Source: Pseudomonas chlororaphis subsp. piscium
GTDB lineage: Bacteria; Pseudomonadota; Gammaproteobacteria; Pseudomonadales; Pseudomonadaceae
Assembly (NCBI RefSeq): GCF_003850345.1
Contig: NZ_CP027707.1
Coordinates: 1 to 64,000 of the forward strand
Reading direction: 5' to 3'
DNA length: 64,000 nucleotides
This document shows, piece after piece, positions 32,528 to 43,324 of the stretch (position 1 is its first letter; each line of letters begins with the position of its first letter). The notes below the pieces were generated by a model. That model made no database searches. It was not told the origin of the DNA and saw nothing but the letters and a program-made list of their open reading frames with translations. The position numbers and the translations under genes were made by a program.

Positions 32528-34042
32528 TTATTGGTTTTGGCAGGGTTGTGGATAACGAGCCTTGCGCTCCAGATCGTCGAGGTCGATGTGGTTGCGCATG
32601 TATTGCTGGCTGGCGTCGACCAGTGGCTGGTGGTCCCAGCTCTTCAGCTTGCCGAGGCTCAAGGCGCCTGCGACGAAGCGACGGCGGCGCTGGCTGGCGA
32701 GTACCTGTCGGTGAATGTGCGGGATATCCCATTTGGCCCGTGCTTCGCGGAGAAAATCCTCGAATAGCTGGCGATGTTGCGGCGATTGGCTGAGTTCTTC
32801 CTGCTCGCGCGGATCGTTGGCCACATCGAACAGCAGGCAGGGGTCGTCTTCGCTGTAGATGAACTTGTAGCGGCCGCGACGAATCATCATCAGCGGGCTG
32901 ATGGTGCCTTCGGCCATGTATTCGCCAAAGACTTCGTCATGTCCGCCCTGCCCTTGCAGGTGCGGCACCAGGGAGTGGCCATCCAGCGGCAGATCCGCTT
33001 GCAGTTGGCCACCGGCCAGTTCCACCAGGGTCGGCAGCAGGTCGGCGGTCGAGACCGCCTGGCCCACCCGGCCAGCGGCGAACTGCCCCGGCGCGCTGAC
33101 CAGCAGCGGCACCCGCGCGGCCATTTCGAACCAGTGCATTTTGTACCAGAGGCCGCGCTCGCCGAGCATGTCGCCGTGGTCGCCGGAGAAGACAATGATG
33201 GTGTCGTCGGTCAGCCCGGTTTCCTCCAGGGTTTCCAGGAGTTTGCCGACGTTGCTGTCGATATAGCTGCATGCGCCGAAATAGGCGCGACGCGCGTCGC
33301 GAATCTTATCCACAGGCAGCGGCTTGTCCCACAGGTCGTAGACCTTGAGCAGGCGCTGGGAATGCGGGTCGAGCTCGGCCTGGGCTGGGGTCTGCGGCAG
33401 CGGAATATCCTCGTCGCGGTACAGGTCCCAGAAGGCTTTGGGAATGGTGTAGGGGTCGTGCGGGTGGGTCATCGACACAGTCAGGCAGAACGGCTGGTCG
33501 CCGTCTTCGCGAACGTGATCGAACAGGTACTGGCGGGCCTTGAACACCACCTCTTCGTCGAAATCCAACTGATTGGTGCGCACGCATGGCCCGGCCTGCA
33601 GCACCGAGGACATGTTGTGGTACCAGCTCGGGCGCACGTCCGGCTCGTCCCAGTTCACCGCCCAGCCATAGTCGGCCGGGTAGATATCGCTGGTCAGGCG
33701 TTCTTCGTAACCGTGCAGCTGGTCCGGGCCGCAGAAATGCATCTTGCCCGACAGCGCGGTGCGGTAGCCCAGGCGGCGCAGGTAATGGGCGTAGGTCGGA
33801 ACGTCAGCGGGGAAGTCGGCGGCGTTGTCATAGGCGCCGATCTTGCTCGGCAACTGGCCGCTGACCAGGGTGAAGCGCGAGGGCGCGCACAGCGGGCTGT
33901 TGCAGTAGGCGGCGTCGAACACCACGCCTTGGGCGGCGAGACGGCTCAGGTGCGGCAGCTTGATGGGCGATGGACCGTAGAACGGCAACATTGGCGCGGC
34001 CATCTGATCGGCCATGATGAAAAGAATGTTCTTGCGCTTCAT
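32528..34042 (-). CDS. betC: Choline-sulfatase
   Basis: BetC hydrolyses choline-O-sulfate to choline and sulfate, feeding betaine synthesis and sulfur supply. The start MKRKNILFIMADQ at 34042 gives 504 residues, normal for BetC. The formylglycine site is in SPLCAPSR, and GDHGDMLGERG carries metal ligands. A C-terminal choline-sulfatase extension follows. An upstream in-frame ATG (34060) would add six residues. The gene diverges from its probable LysR regulator. Confidence 0.95.
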   Translation of the reverse strand: MKRKNILFIMADQMAAPMLPFYGPSPIKLPHLSRLAAQGVVFDAAYCNSPLCAPSRFTLVSGQLPSKIGAYDNAADFPADVPTYAHYLRRLGYRTALSGKMHFCGPDQLHGYEERLTSDIYPADYGWAVNWDEPDVRPSWYHNMSSVLQAGPCVRTNQLDFDEEVVFKARQYLFDHVREDGDQPFCLTVSMTHPHDPYTIPKAFWDLYRDEDIPLPQTPAQAELDPHSQRLLKVYDLWDKPLPVDKIRDARRAYFGACSYIDSNVGKLLETLEETGLTDDTIIVFSGDHGDMLGERGLWYKMHWFEMAARVPLLVSAPGQFAAGRVGQAVSTADLLPTLVELAGGQLQADLPLDGHSLVPHLQGQGGHDEVFGEYMAEGTISPLMMIRRGRYKFIYSEDDPCLLFDVANDPREQEELSQSPQHRQLFEDFLREARAKWDIPHIHRQVLASQRRRRFVAGALSLGKLKSWDHQPLVDASQQYMRNHIDLDDLERKARYPQPCQNQ

Positions 34043-34156
34043 GTATTCGCGGCATTCCATAGTGGGCAGTTATGCGAAAGTGCTGAGATCGAGCATGTAA
34101 CCCGTGGCTTTCGCGGTAAAGCCCATGTACGGCAATGACTAGGATAAGCACAGCTT

Positions 34157-35107
34157 ATGTATGAAGCGCTTGGCGACCTGTCCCTGGACCTGTTCCGCGT
34201 ATTCGAGGCGGCGGCGCGCCAGCGCAGCTTTACCGCCGCGGCGGTGGAGCTGGGCACCACCCAACCGGCCATCAGCCAGCAGATCAAGCGGCTGGAGGAA
34301 CAGCTCGGCACCCGGCTGTTCGACCGCATCTACCGTGGCATCGAACTGACCGAGGCCGGCAGCCAGTTGTTCGAACAGGTGCAGGCCGGCTTGCAGAGCA
34401 TCGACAGCGGCCTGAGCGCCATCACCGCCCAGCATCAGCATGAGGTGCTGCAGGTGGCCACCGACTTCGCCTTTGCCGCCTACTGGCTGATGCCGCGCCT
34501 GCACCGCTTCCATGCCGCCAATCCACAGGTGGACGTGAGCCTGGTCACCAGCGAGCGCAGCCACAACATGCTGCGCAGCGATATCGACGTGGCGGTGCTG
34601 TTTGGCGATGGCCGTTTCAAGCAGGGTGAAAGCCATTGGCTGTTCAACGAGGAAGTGTTTCCGGTGTGCAGCCCGCTCTTGCTCAAGGAGCGATCGCTGC
34701 CCCTCGGCGCCCATTCGCTGCTGGAGTTTCCGCTGCTGCACCTGAAGGGGGAAAACAGCAGCCACTGGTTCGACTGGAGCGGCGTGTTTCGCGAGTTGGG
34801 GATCGCCACCCCGCCGGCGCCGGGGCAGCTGCGTTTCGACAACTACACCCTGCTGATCCAGGCGGCGATCGGCGGACAGGGCGTGGCCATTGGCTGGCGC
34901 CACCTTGTGGATAACTTGCTGGCGCAAGGTCTGTTGTACCGGCCGATTAGCGAAACGCTGATTTCCCGCTACGGCTATTACGTGGTCCTGCCCCAGCGCA
35001 AACGTCGCGGGGCGCTGATCCAGCGGTTCTTTGACTGGTTGATGGCCGAGCAGGCCAACAGTGCGCAATCCTTGACCGGGTTGGGCCTGCCTTCGATTGC
35101 CATCTGA
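34157..35107 (+). CDS. betR: LysR-family regulator of the choline-sulfate genes
   Basis: The 316-residue protein has an N-terminal winged helix (SLDLFRVFEAAARQRSFTAAAVELGTTQPAISQQIKRLEEQLGT) and a LysR effector-binding domain. It is transcribed divergently from betC across 114 bp, the standard arrangement for a LysR activator and its target, and matches PA0032. The inducer is probably choline sulfate or a product, by context only. A DnaA box (34906-34914) lies in its codons. Confidence 0.9.
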   Translation: MYEALGDLSLDLFRVFEAAARQRSFTAAAVELGTTQPAISQQIKRLEEQLGTRLFDRIYRGIELTEAGSQLFEQVQAGLQSIDSGLSAITAQHQHEVLQVATDFAFAAYWLMPRLHRFHAANPQVDVSLVTSERSHNMLRSDIDVAVLFGDGRFKQGESHWLFNEEVFPVCSPLLLKERSLPLGAHSLLEFPLLHLKGENSSHWFDWSGVFRELGIATPPAPGQLRFDNYTLLIQAAIGGQGVAIGWRHLVDNLLAQGLLYRPISETLISRYGYYVVLPQRKRRGALIQRFFDWLMAEQANSAQSLTGLGLPSIAI

Positions 35108-35116
35108 GATCAAGGC

Positions 35117-35767
35117 TCAGCACACGAAGTTCACGTGTTCGCCCACATGCAGGTTCAGTTGCTGTTCATCGGCGATGCCGGCGGCCACCCGCGCCAGTCG
35201 CTGAACTGGCTTGTCCAGCTTCGGCGGGAGGCTGCCGACGGGCTGGCTGAAATGTTCCAGGGTCAGCCCGGGGACGCTCTGCGGCGCATTCACCAGGGTC
35301 CAGCGCAAGGTGCTGCCTTGCAGCGCATCGAGGATGGCTTCGGCCGCCTGGCGGTCTGGGTAACCTTCCATCTCCGGCTGGTCCAGCACCTCGAAATTCC
35401 CCACCAGAAACAGACGCCGGACGCCCGCGATCTGCATGCCGGCGATCAGCGCTTCGACCGCGCGCACTTGCTCCCGGGGTTCGAGCTGCAGGTTTTCCTG
35501 CTGTTCGAGGCCCATGGGCAGCCCCGGGGCATCCAGCAGGCAGGCCACCACATCGCCCCCGGCCACGCTTTGCCTGACCCGTGCAGTGTCGAACAGGTCA
35601 CCGCACTTGGTACGCAAACCGGGAAGGGGCTCGAGGGCCGTCAGGTCGTCGAGGATGACGATGACTTCATGCTGGCGCCGCATGAATTCCGCCATCAGCG
35701 CGCTGCCCAGGCCGCTCATGGCACCATAGAGCACCAGCTTGACCACCGGGGTTTCGGCATTTTTCAT
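35117..35767 (-). CDS. NAD(P)-binding Rossmann protein, NmrA/SDR-like
   Basis: The start MKNAETPVVKLVLYGAMSG at 35767 gives 216 residues. A dinucleotide-binding GAMSGLGSAL loop follows the first beta strand, and a later RRLFLVGNFEVLDQPE segment fits the atypical-SDR fold. A catalytic YxxxK pair is not evident, so it may be a redox sensor or isomerase-like protein. It is convergent with the LysR gene and divergent from the dioxygenase-like gene. Function unknown. Confidence 0.8.
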   Translation of the reverse strand: MKNAETPVVKLVLYGAMSGLGSALMAEFMRRQHEVIVILDDLTALEPLPGLRTKCGDLFDTARVRQSVAGGDVVACLLDAPGLPMGLEQQENLQLEPREQVRAVEALIAGMQIAGVRRLFLVGNFEVLDQPEMEGYPDRQAAEAILDALQGSTLRWTLVNAPQSVPGLTLEHFSQPVGSLPPKLDKPVQRLARVAAGIADEQQLNLHVGEHVNFVC

Positions 35768-35847
35768 GGCGCGGCTCGTTTCTTTACACTGGTGATATTT
35801 TGACCTGTGGGCAGGCATCAGGTTTCGACTTCAGTCACGAGGTTTCC

Positions 35848-36174
35848 ATGCAACGCATCAAGGGCTATCACGCCCACGTGTATTTCGACGCCAGCACCAT
35901 CGACCAGGCGCGGGCCCTGTGTGAACAGGCGGCGCAATTGTTTCCGTTGAAGATGGGGCGGGTGCATGAACGGCCGGTCGGCCCGCATCCGGACTGGAGC
36001 TGCCAGCTGGCCTTCGAGCCGCAGTACCTGGGGGTGGTGCTGCCGTGGCTGGCGCTCAATCGCAACGGGCTGGTGGTGTTTCTGCACCCGGATACCGGGG
36101 ACGACCTGAAGGATCACACGGAGCATGCGGTCTGGATGGGAGCGATCAGGCCGCTGGATCTGTCGATTTTTTGA
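35848..36174 (+). CDS. DOPA 4,5-dioxygenase-family protein
   Basis: The ATG at 35848, preceded by GAGG, gives 108 residues. The fold family is recognised from GYHAHVYFD near the N-terminus, MGRVHERPVGPHPDW in the middle and HTEHAVWMG near the end, giving several conserved histidines that would hold iron. Fungal members open the ring of DOPA; bacterial homologues are largely uncharacterised, so the substrate here is unknown. Confidence 0.88.
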   Translation: MQRIKGYHAHVYFDASTIDQARALCEQAAQLFPLKMGRVHERPVGPHPDWSCQLAFEPQYLGVVLPWLALNRNGLVVFLHPDTGDDLKDHTEHAVWMGAIRPLDLSIF

Positions 36175-36200
36175 GCTGTTCGCGAGCACGCTCGTTTTCC

Positions 36201-36303
36201 GTAGGAGCGAGCGGGCGGCGATCCGACTTGCCCGCGATGAACGATGGCGCGTTGTGACAGACGCACCGCATCGCCTTCATCGCACGCAAGCTGTGCTCCT
36301 ACA
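36201..36303. repeat. REP pair, one copy diverged
   Basis: A long-form REP (36201-36238) is followed by an inverted, diverged short form containing CGCACGCAAGCTGTGCTCC (36279-36303). Confidence 0.8.
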
Positions 36304-36314
36304 GGAGCGGGCGG

Positions 36315-36782
36315 TCAATACAGCACGCCGTCGAGGATCTCGTAGACGATCCCGCTGCCCACCGCGATCAGCACGATATCGGCGCCCATGCGCCGCCATT
36401 CATAACCCTGGTAGTACGGCAGGTGCGCCAGGGCGCGGTTGTCCAGGCGTTCGCCGTAGTAGCCGCGAGGCAGCGGCTGGCCGCGCACCAGATGGATGCC
36501 GTGGGGCGGTGGCGCGCCACGTACGAAGTAGGCGTGATTGTCGCGAATGGTCTCGCGCACTGGGCCGAAATCCCGGGGCGGGCCGCCACGCCGATCGGCC
36601 TGCGGGCCGCGATGTTCATCGCCACGATTGTCCGCGCGATTGTCCCCTCGATTGTCGTAGCGACCCTGTTGCGGGCCTCCGCGATCGTGGTCGTCACGTG
36701 GGTCGGCGACCGCGTGCAGCAGCGGGCTGGCGCTGAGCATCAGCACACCGAGACCGGCAATCAGGCGTTTGGGCATTTTCAT
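36315..36782 (-). CDS. RcnB-like periplasmic protein
   Basis: The 155-residue protein has a signal peptide (about 1-26). A low-complexity Asp/Arg/Gly/Asn-rich stretch follows (about 28-70, repeated DNRGD). The C-terminal RcnB-type domain has RGAPPPHGIHLVRGQPLPRGYY and YEWRRMGADIVLIA. RcnB of E. coli is a periplasmic modulator of nickel/cobalt efflux, but many homologues have no metal link. AGGAAG precedes the ATG. Confidence 0.85.
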   Translation of the reverse strand: MKMPKRLIAGLGVLMLSASPLLHAVADPRDDHDRGGPQQGRYDNRGDNRADNRGDEHRGPQADRRGGPPRDFGPVRETIRDNHAYFVRGAPPPHGIHLVRGQPLPRGYYGERLDNRALAHLPYYQGYEWRRMGADIVLIAVGSGIVYEILDGVLY

Positions 36783-36803
36783 CGGGTCTTCCTCAGAACA
36801 CGA

Positions 36804-36842
36804 ACAACAAAAAGGGGTTCAGAACCTGGTCCTGAACCCCTT
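36804..36842 (-). terminator. Terminator of trpBA
   Basis: AAGGGGTTCAG (36812-36822) pairs with CTGAACCCCTT. On the minus strand the stem is followed by TTTTTGTTG. It lies between the trpA stop and the RcnB-like start, ending the trpBA transcript. Confidence 0.85.
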
Positions 36843-36903
36843 GGTCTTGCCGGTTTAGTCTGTGGATCCCGAGGCTAATTCCTCTGTATCAGGAACTTTA
36901 CCC

Positions 36904-37715
36904 TCAGCTGACACGGGCTTGACGCACCCCTTCGGCGAGGGAGGCGCACAGGCTCAGCACGCCGTCCACGGCCTGCTCGGAGCTGGTGGCATTGGCGATC
37001 TGGTCGATCAGCGCCGAACCCACCACCACGCCGTCGGCCAGGCGGGCAATGGCCGCGGCCTGCTCCGGGGTGCGGATGCCGAAACCGATGCTGATCGGCA
37101 GGTCGGTGTGGCGACGCAGGCGGGTCACCGCCTCTTCCACGTGCTCCAGGGTGGCGGAGCCGGCACCGGTCACACCGGCCACGGAGACGTAGTAGACAAA
37201 GCCCGAGCTGCCGTTCAGTACCTTCGGCAGGCGCGCGTCGTCGGTGGTCGGCGTGGTCAGGCGGATGAAGTCGATGCCGGCGGCCTGGGACGGGTCGCAC
37301 AGCTCGGCGTTGTGCTCGGGCGGCATGTCGACCACGATCAGGCCATCGACGCCGGCCTCCTTGGCTTCGGCGATAAAGCGCGGCACGCCATAGTGGTGGA
37401 TCGGGTTGAAGTAACCCATCAGCACCAGCGGCGTGTCGTTGTTGCCGGCGCGGAACTCGCGAACCATTTTCAGGGTTTTCGCCAGGTTCTGCTTGGCCTC
37501 CAGGGCGCGGATGTTGGCCAGCTGGATCGCCGGGCCGTCGGCCATCGGGTCGGTGAAGGGCATGCCCAGCTCGATCACGTCGGCGCCGGCTGCCGGCAAG
37601 CCCTTGAGGATCGCCAGGGAAGCGTCGTAGCCCGGGTCGCCGGCGGTGACGAAGGTCACCAGGGCGGCGCGGTTCTGTTGCTTAAGCTCGGCAAAGCGCG
37701 TTTGCAGGCGGCTCA

Positions 37716-37716
<1 letters not shown>
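36904..37716 (-). CDS. trpA: Tryptophan synthase alpha subunit
   Basis: TrpA cleaves indole-3-glycerol phosphate to indole, passed through a tunnel to TrpB. The start [19 protein letters not shown] at 37716 gives 270 residues. The TIM-barrel marks include [10 protein letters not shown], the catalytic-glutamate segment [16 protein letters not shown], and GFGIRTPEQ near the C-terminus. Its ATG shares one base with the trpB stop (TGATG), so translation is coupled. Confidence 0.98.
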
Positions 37717-38972
<1,256 letters not shown>

Positions 38973-38980
38973 TCAAAAGG

Positions 38981-39010
38981 GTGAATGCGTGGACAGGCAA
39001 TGGCGTTCAC
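38981..39010. promoter_or_regulatory. Candidate TrpI operator between trpB and trpI
   Basis: GTGAATGC (38981-38988) and GCGTTCAC (39003-39010) form an inverted repeat matching at 7 of 8 positions, centred in the divergent region. TrpI is known to bind two sites in this intergenic region in P. aeruginosa; this particular dyad is my guess at one of them. Confidence 0.35.
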
Positions 39011-39080
39011 TCTACCCCTGACGCCCCAGGCTGAAAACCGATAAGATCGCTACAACCTGTCAGGAAAACTCACATATCCC

Positions 39081-39974
39081 ATGAGCCATGACCTGCCCCC
39101 GCTGAACGCCCTCCGGGCCTTCGAAGCCACCGCCCGCCTGAACAGTGTCAGTCAGGCGGCTGAACAGCTGCACGTCACCCATGGCGCGGTCAGTCGCCAG
39201 TTGAAGGTGCTTGAAGAGCATCTTGGGGTGAGCCTGTTCGTCAAGGAAGGGCGCGGCCTGAAACTCACAGATGCCGGGGTGCGCCTGCGCGATGCCAGCA
39301 GCGATGCCTTCGAGCGCCTGCGCACGGTCTGCGCCGAGCTGAGCCAGAGCACCGCCGATGCGCCCTTCGTGCTCGGTTGTTCCGGCAGCCTGTTGGCGCG
39401 CTGGTTCATTCCGCGCCTGGGGCGGCTGAATGCCGACCTGCCGGACCTGCGCCTGCACCTGTCGGCTGGCGAAGGCGATCTCGACCCGCGCCGGCCGGGG
39501 CTGGATGCCTTGCTGGTATTCGCCGAGCCACCGTGGCCGGCGGACATGCAGGTCTATGAACTGGCCAGCGAACGCATCGGCCCGGTGCTCAGCCCGCGCT
39601 ACAGCCGCTACGAGCAACTGCGCGAGGCGCCGGCCAGTGCGCTGCTCGGCGAGGCATTGCTACAGACCACCTCGCGCCCGCAGGCCTGGCCCAGCTGGGC
39701 GCGGCAGAACGGCATTGACGCCGGGGCGCTGAAGTTCGGCCAGGGTTTCGAGCATTTGTATTATTTGCTGGAGGCGGCGGTGGCCGGGCTGGGCGTGGCG
39801 ATCGCGCCGCAGCCGCTGGTGGCCGAGGACCTGCGTGCCGGGCGCCTGGTTGCCCCCTGGGGTTTCTGTGAAACCCCGGGGCAACTGGCGTTGTGGCTAC
39901 CCAAGCGCGCCGCGGACGGGCGCGCCCGACAACTGGCGCAGTGGCTCAGCAACGAGCTGCGCCAGACGCCTTAA
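39081..39974 (+). CDS. trpI: LysR-family transcriptional activator TrpI
   Basis: TrpI activates trpBA when indoleglycerol phosphate accumulates and represses itself. The 297-residue protein has a winged helix [42 protein letters not shown] followed by the effector domain. Divergence from trpB is diagnostic. The 3' end overlaps the convergent DUF883 gene by 4 bp. Confidence 0.95.
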   Translation: MSHDLPPLNALRAFEATARLNSVSQAAEQLHVTHGAVSRQLKVLEEHLGVSLFVKEGRGLKLTDAGVRLRDASSDAFERLRTVCAELSQSTADAPFVLGCSGSLLARWFIPRLGRLNADLPDLRLHLSAGEGDLDPRRPGLDALLVFAEPPWPADMQVYELASERIGPVLSPRYSRYEQLREAPASALLGEALLQTTSRPQAWPSWARQNGIDAGALKFGQGFEHLYYLLEAAVAGLGVAIAPQPLVAEDLRAGRLVAPWGFCETPGQLALWLPKRAADGRARQLAQWLSNELRQTP

Positions 39975-40297
39975 TTGCCGCGCTTGCACAGCAGGTAAGC
40001 GGCCAGCAGGCCCAGCGCGCCCACGGCGACGCCGGCGGTGGTCCAGGGGTGTTGCTGGGCGTAGTCGCGGGTGGCGATCCCGGTTTCACGGGTTTTCACT
40101 TTGACGTCTTCATAGGCATCGCTGAGCAGGCTGCGCGAATGTCTCAGCGCATTCTCGGCGTTGCTTTTCAGCGTCTTGAGGGTTTTGCGCGACTCGTCCG
40201 AAGCATCGTCCTTTAGGCTTTCCAGTGACTTGAGCAGACTTTCGATCTCGGCTTCCATGCTTTCCAATGAGGCTTTGCGTAACGAAGTGTTGGCCAT
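39971..40297 (-). CDS. DUF883 (ElaB/YqjD-type) membrane-anchored protein
   Basis: The start at 40297, with a GGAG site, gives 108 residues. A Lys/Glu/Ser-rich helical region (about 1-75) likely forms a coiled coil. A C-terminal transmembrane helix follows ([19 protein letters not shown]) with a short basic tail CKRGN. This is the architecture of E. coli YqjD and ElaB, stationary-phase tail-anchored proteins that attach ribosomes to the inner membrane. Confidence 0.9.
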   Translation of the reverse strand: MANTSLRKASLESMEAEIESLLKSLESLKDDASDESRKTLKTLKSNAENALRHSRSLLSDAYEDVKVKTRETGIATRDYAQQHPWTTAGVAVGALGLLAAYLLCKRGN

Positions 40298-40456
40298 GGT
40301 GGCTCTCCTGCATTGTTGATTGAGGGGTCTGTAAGGGTCCGACTGCGCGGCCTGGCGAAAGTGCATTAAATCTGAGCACCGATCGGCCGGGGCTTGCCCA
40401 AGTGTCGCCGGTAATCGCTGCTAGGCTTTGATCTACCTCATCAAGGAGAGAACGCC

Positions 40457-40672
40457 ATGTCTGATCATCACACCTACAAGAAAGTCGAGCTGGTTGGTTC
40501 GTCCCCTACCAGCATCGAAGACGCCATCAACAATGCGCTGGCCGAAGCCAACAAAAGCATCAAGCACCTGGAATGGTTCGAGGTCACGGAAACCCGCGGG
40601 CACATCCGCGATGGCAAGGCTGCGCATTTCCAGGTCACGCTCAAGGTCGGCTTCCGCATTGCCAACAGCTGA
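40457..40672 (+). CDS. Dodecin (flavin-storage protein)
   Basis: This 71-residue protein matches bacterial dodecin throughout: [28 protein letters not shown], the flavin-stacking tryptophan in [14 protein letters not shown], and [11 protein letters not shown]. Dodecins assemble as 12-mers that bind and buffer FMN/FAD or CoA. AAGGAGAG precedes the ATG. It diverges from the DUF883 gene; both are plausible stress or stationary-phase genes. Confidence 0.95.
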   Translation: MSDHHTYKKVELVGSSPTSIEDAINNALAEANKSIKHLEWFEVTETRGHIRDGKAAHFQVTLKVGFRIANS

Positions 40673-40802
40673 ACCTGGGCTAGGCTGTTGAACTTGGGCG
40701 CTGGCCGATTGCCATAGGGAATGGCGAAGCGCTATATCTGCCTCGCAGCCGAGCAGGCCGGGGCTTGACGCTTATTTTTGACTCGACCAGGGAATGTGAC
40801 CG

Positions 40803-41027
40803 ATGAAAAAACTGGTAATGGCTTTAGCGTTGTTGAGTGTCGCGGGAACAGCCCTTGCTGCCGGCAAGCCATGCGAAGAGCTGAAAGGCGAAATCGCCGC
40901 GAAGCTCGATGCCAAAGGCGTGTCGGGCTATTCGCTGGAAATTGTCGACAAAGGCAGCGCGGCTGGCGGCAAAGTGGTCGGTACCTGCGAAGGCGGTACC
41001 AAGGAAATCGTCTACAAGCGCGGCTGA
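40803..41027 (+). CDS. DUF1161 periplasmic protein, copy 1
   Basis: The 74-residue protein has a signal peptide (about 1-19, ending GTALAA) and a small domain beginning KPCEELKGEIAAKLDAKGVSGYSLEIV, with a second cysteine in VVGTCEGGTKEIVY. The two cysteines probably form a disulfide in the periplasm. A paralogue lies at 43081-43320. Function is unknown. A strong terminator follows. Confidence 0.88.
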   Translation: MKKLVMALALLSVAGTALAAGKPCEELKGEIAAKLDAKGVSGYSLEIVDKGSAAGGKVVGTCEGGTKEIVYKRG

Positions 41028-41044
41028 GCCCTTGTAGAAATGAA

Positions 41045-41073
41045 CAAGCCGACGCGATGCGTCGGCTTTTTTG
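41045..41073 (+). terminator. Intrinsic terminator after DUF1161 copy 1
   Basis: AAGCCGACGC and GCGTCGGCTT flank GAT and are followed by a T run. A textbook intrinsic terminator. Confidence 0.93.
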
Positions 41074-41186
41074 TGCCTGGCTATTCCAGCCAGGCGCCCC
41101 CTTATAGCCGCTGCCGCAGGCTGCGATCGCGACCGAAGGGCGCGCAAGGCCTCTGGATCACTGAGTCCTTCGGCCCGATTGCAGAT

Positions 41187-42188
41187 TCAACCCTTCATCA
41201 CCTGCGACAGCAACTCGTAGGAATGCAGGCGGTCGGCGTGTTCGTACAGGTCGCAGGTGAAGATCAGCTCGTCGGCGCCGGTCTGTTCGATCAGCACTTC
41301 GAGCTTGGCGCGGATCTTCGCCGGGCTGCCGATCATCGCCAGGCCGAGGAAGCTGCCCACGGCGTCTTTTTCATGGGGCAGCCACAGGCCGTCCATGCTC
41401 TTCACTGGTTTGCGCTGCACCAGGCTCTGGCCGCGCATCAGCGCGAGGATCCGCTGGTACACCGAGGTCGCCAGGTAATCGGCCTGTTCGTCGGTATCGG
41501 CCGCCACCAGCGGCACGCCGAGCATCACATAAGGCTTGTCGAGCACGGCCGAGGGCTTGAAGTGATTGCGGTACACGCGAATCGCCTCGTGCATGTAGCG
41601 CGGTGCGAAATGCGAAGCGAAGGCGTAAGGCAAGCCGCGCTCACCGGCCAGTTGCGCACTGAACAGGCTGGAACCCAGCAGCCACACCGGCACCTGGGTA
41701 CCGGTTCCCGGCACCGCGATCACCCGTTGTTCCGGGGTGCGTGGACCGAGGTAGGCCATCAGTTCGGCCACGTCTTCAGGGAAGTCGTCGGCGCTGCCGG
41801 AACGTTCGCGGCGCAGGGCGCGGGCGGTCATCTGGTCCGAACCCGGCGCGCGGCCCAGGCCCAGGTCGATGCGCCCCGGATACAGGCTTTCCAGGGTGCC
41901 GAACTGCTCGGCGATCACCAGCGGCGCATGGTTGGGCAGCATCACGCCACCGGAGCCGACGCGAATGCTCGAGGTGCCGCCGGCCAGATAGCCCAGCAGC
42001 ACCGAGGTCGCGGAGCTGGCGATACCGTCCATGTTGTGGTGCTCGGCGACCCAGAAGCGGGTGTAGCCGAACTTCTCTACATGGCGGGCCAGGTCCAGGG
42101 AATTGCGCAGCGATTGCGCCGGGCTGCCGTCCTCGCGCACGGGGACCAGGTCGAGGGTGGAAAACTTAACGTCGGACAGTGGTTTCAT
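41187..42188 (-). CDS. Luciferase-like flavin-dependent monooxygenase (LLM family)
   Basis: The start [17 protein letters not shown] at 42188 gives 333 residues. The bacterial-luciferase TIM-barrel family is recognised by [62 protein letters not shown] and a final [16 protein letters not shown] segment. It belongs to the single-subunit MsnO8/YhbW-like group that uses F420 or FMNH2; the substrate is unknown. Confidence 0.9.
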   Translation of the reverse strand: MKPLSDVKFSTLDLVPVREDGSPAQSLRNSLDLARHVEKFGYTRFWVAEHHNMDGIASSATSVLLGYLAGGTSSIRVGSGGVMLPNHAPLVIAEQFGTLESLYPGRIDLGLGRAPGSDQMTARALRRERSGSADDFPEDVAELMAYLGPRTPEQRVIAVPGTGTQVPVWLLGSSLFSAQLAGERGLPYAFASHFAPRYMHEAIRVYRNHFKPSAVLDKPYVMLGVPLVAADTDEQADYLATSVYQRILALMRGQSLVQRKPVKSMDGLWLPHEKDAVGSFLGLAMIGSPAKIRAKLEVLIEQTGADELIFTCDLYEHADRLHSYELLSQVMKG

Positions 42189-42430
42189 AAGCCTGCTTCT
42201 CCAGTGGTGTGCAGGCCTTTGCCATGAGCCAAAACCTGCCGAATGCTGTAAGCCTGTTTCATGCAATGTGGGCATATACCCGAGTTTCAATAGCCAAGCT
42301 GAATTTGCTGTCCGGATAAACGGTGGATTCAGGCAGGATGAACTTCGCCGAGCCTTCTATCCTCTAGAACCCTGAGTAGCAGAAAACCACAAGGGCGCGG
42401 CCTTTCGCGCCCGTTCTCGAGGAGACAGGC

Positions 42431-42862
42431 ATGAGCATCATCAAGAAAGCATCGGCTCACTGGGAAGGGGACCTGAAAACCGGCATCGGCTCGATTTCCA
42501 CTGAAACCGGGGTACTGCGCGAAGCGCCCTACGGCTTCAAGGCACGTTTCGAAGGCGGCAAGGGCACCAACCCGGAAGAACTGATCGGCGCCGCGCACGC
42601 GGGGTGTTTTTCCATGGCCTTCTCGATGATTCTCGGCGAGGCCGGGCTCAAGGCCGACAGCATCGACACCCATGCCGAAGTGACGCTGGACCAGGTCGAT
42701 GGCGGTTTTGCGATCACCGCGGTGCACCTGATCCTCAAGGCGAAGATTCCCGGCGCCAGCCAGCAGCAGTTCGATGAACTGAGCAAGAAGGCCAAGGAAG
42801 GTTGCCCAGTGTCCAAGGTGCTGAACGCCAAGATCAGCCTGGATGCGACGCTGGTCAACTGA
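42431..42862 (+). CDS. osmC: OsmC-type peroxiredoxin
   Basis: OsmC reduces organic hydroperoxides. The 143-residue protein starts MSIIKKASAHWEGDLKTG, has the peroxidatic cysteine in AAHAGCFSMAFS and the resolving cysteine in KEGCPVSKVL, and ends KISLDATLVN. This fits OsmC rather than Ohr. Osmotic and stationary-phase induction is usual for the family. Confidence 0.94.
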   Translation: MSIIKKASAHWEGDLKTGIGSISTETGVLREAPYGFKARFEGGKGTNPEELIGAAHAGCFSMAFSMILGEAGLKADSIDTHAEVTLDQVDGGFAITAVHLILKAKIPGASQQQFDELSKKAKEGCPVSKVLNAKISLDATLVN

Positions 42863-43080
42863 GCCATTGTCGAACTGCTACATCCCATCGTGAGCTCACG
42901 AACGCGGCCTTTTGCAGGAGCAACCGGCCGCCGTTCGATGGCTCGCGATGGCGTTCACTTCGCAAGACCCGCGCGCCAGATATGCGCGGCGTCAGAACTC
43001 GTTTCATGAAAATGTGGTCGAATGCATGACTGCAGGCTCAGCCCATGACCATGGGCGCTGCATAAAAGGGAGCTCCACAC

Positions 43081-43320
43081 ATGAAACGTTTTGCCCTGGC
43101 AGTTGTTTGTTGCGCGCTGGCCACCTCGGCCCTGGCGGACCCGAAGGACTGCGAAGAACTCAAGAAAGAGATTGAAATCAAGATCCAGGCCAACGCCGTG
43201 CCCTCCTACACCCTGGAGATTGTCAGCAAGGAGGAAGCCGAAAAGCATGACGTGGCCATGGTGGTCGGTACCTGCGAAAACGGCACCAAGGCGATCATCT
43301 ATCAGCGAAACGACAGCTGA
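43081..43320 (+). CDS. DUF1161 periplasmic protein, copy 2
   Basis: The 79-residue protein has a signal peptide (about 1-19, ending SALA) and the same domain as copy 1: DPKDCEELKKEIEIKIQANAVPSYTLEIV and MVVGTCENGTKAIIYQ. Two conserved cysteines are kept. The two copies differ in spacing before the GTCE motif, so they diverged some time ago. A lipoprotein gene converges 4 bp after the stop. Confidence 0.88.
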   Translation: MKRFALAVVCCALATSALADPKDCEELKKEIEIKIQANAVPSYTLEIVSKEEAEKHDVAMVVGTCENGTKAIIYQRNDS

Positions 43321-43324
43321 TCGT

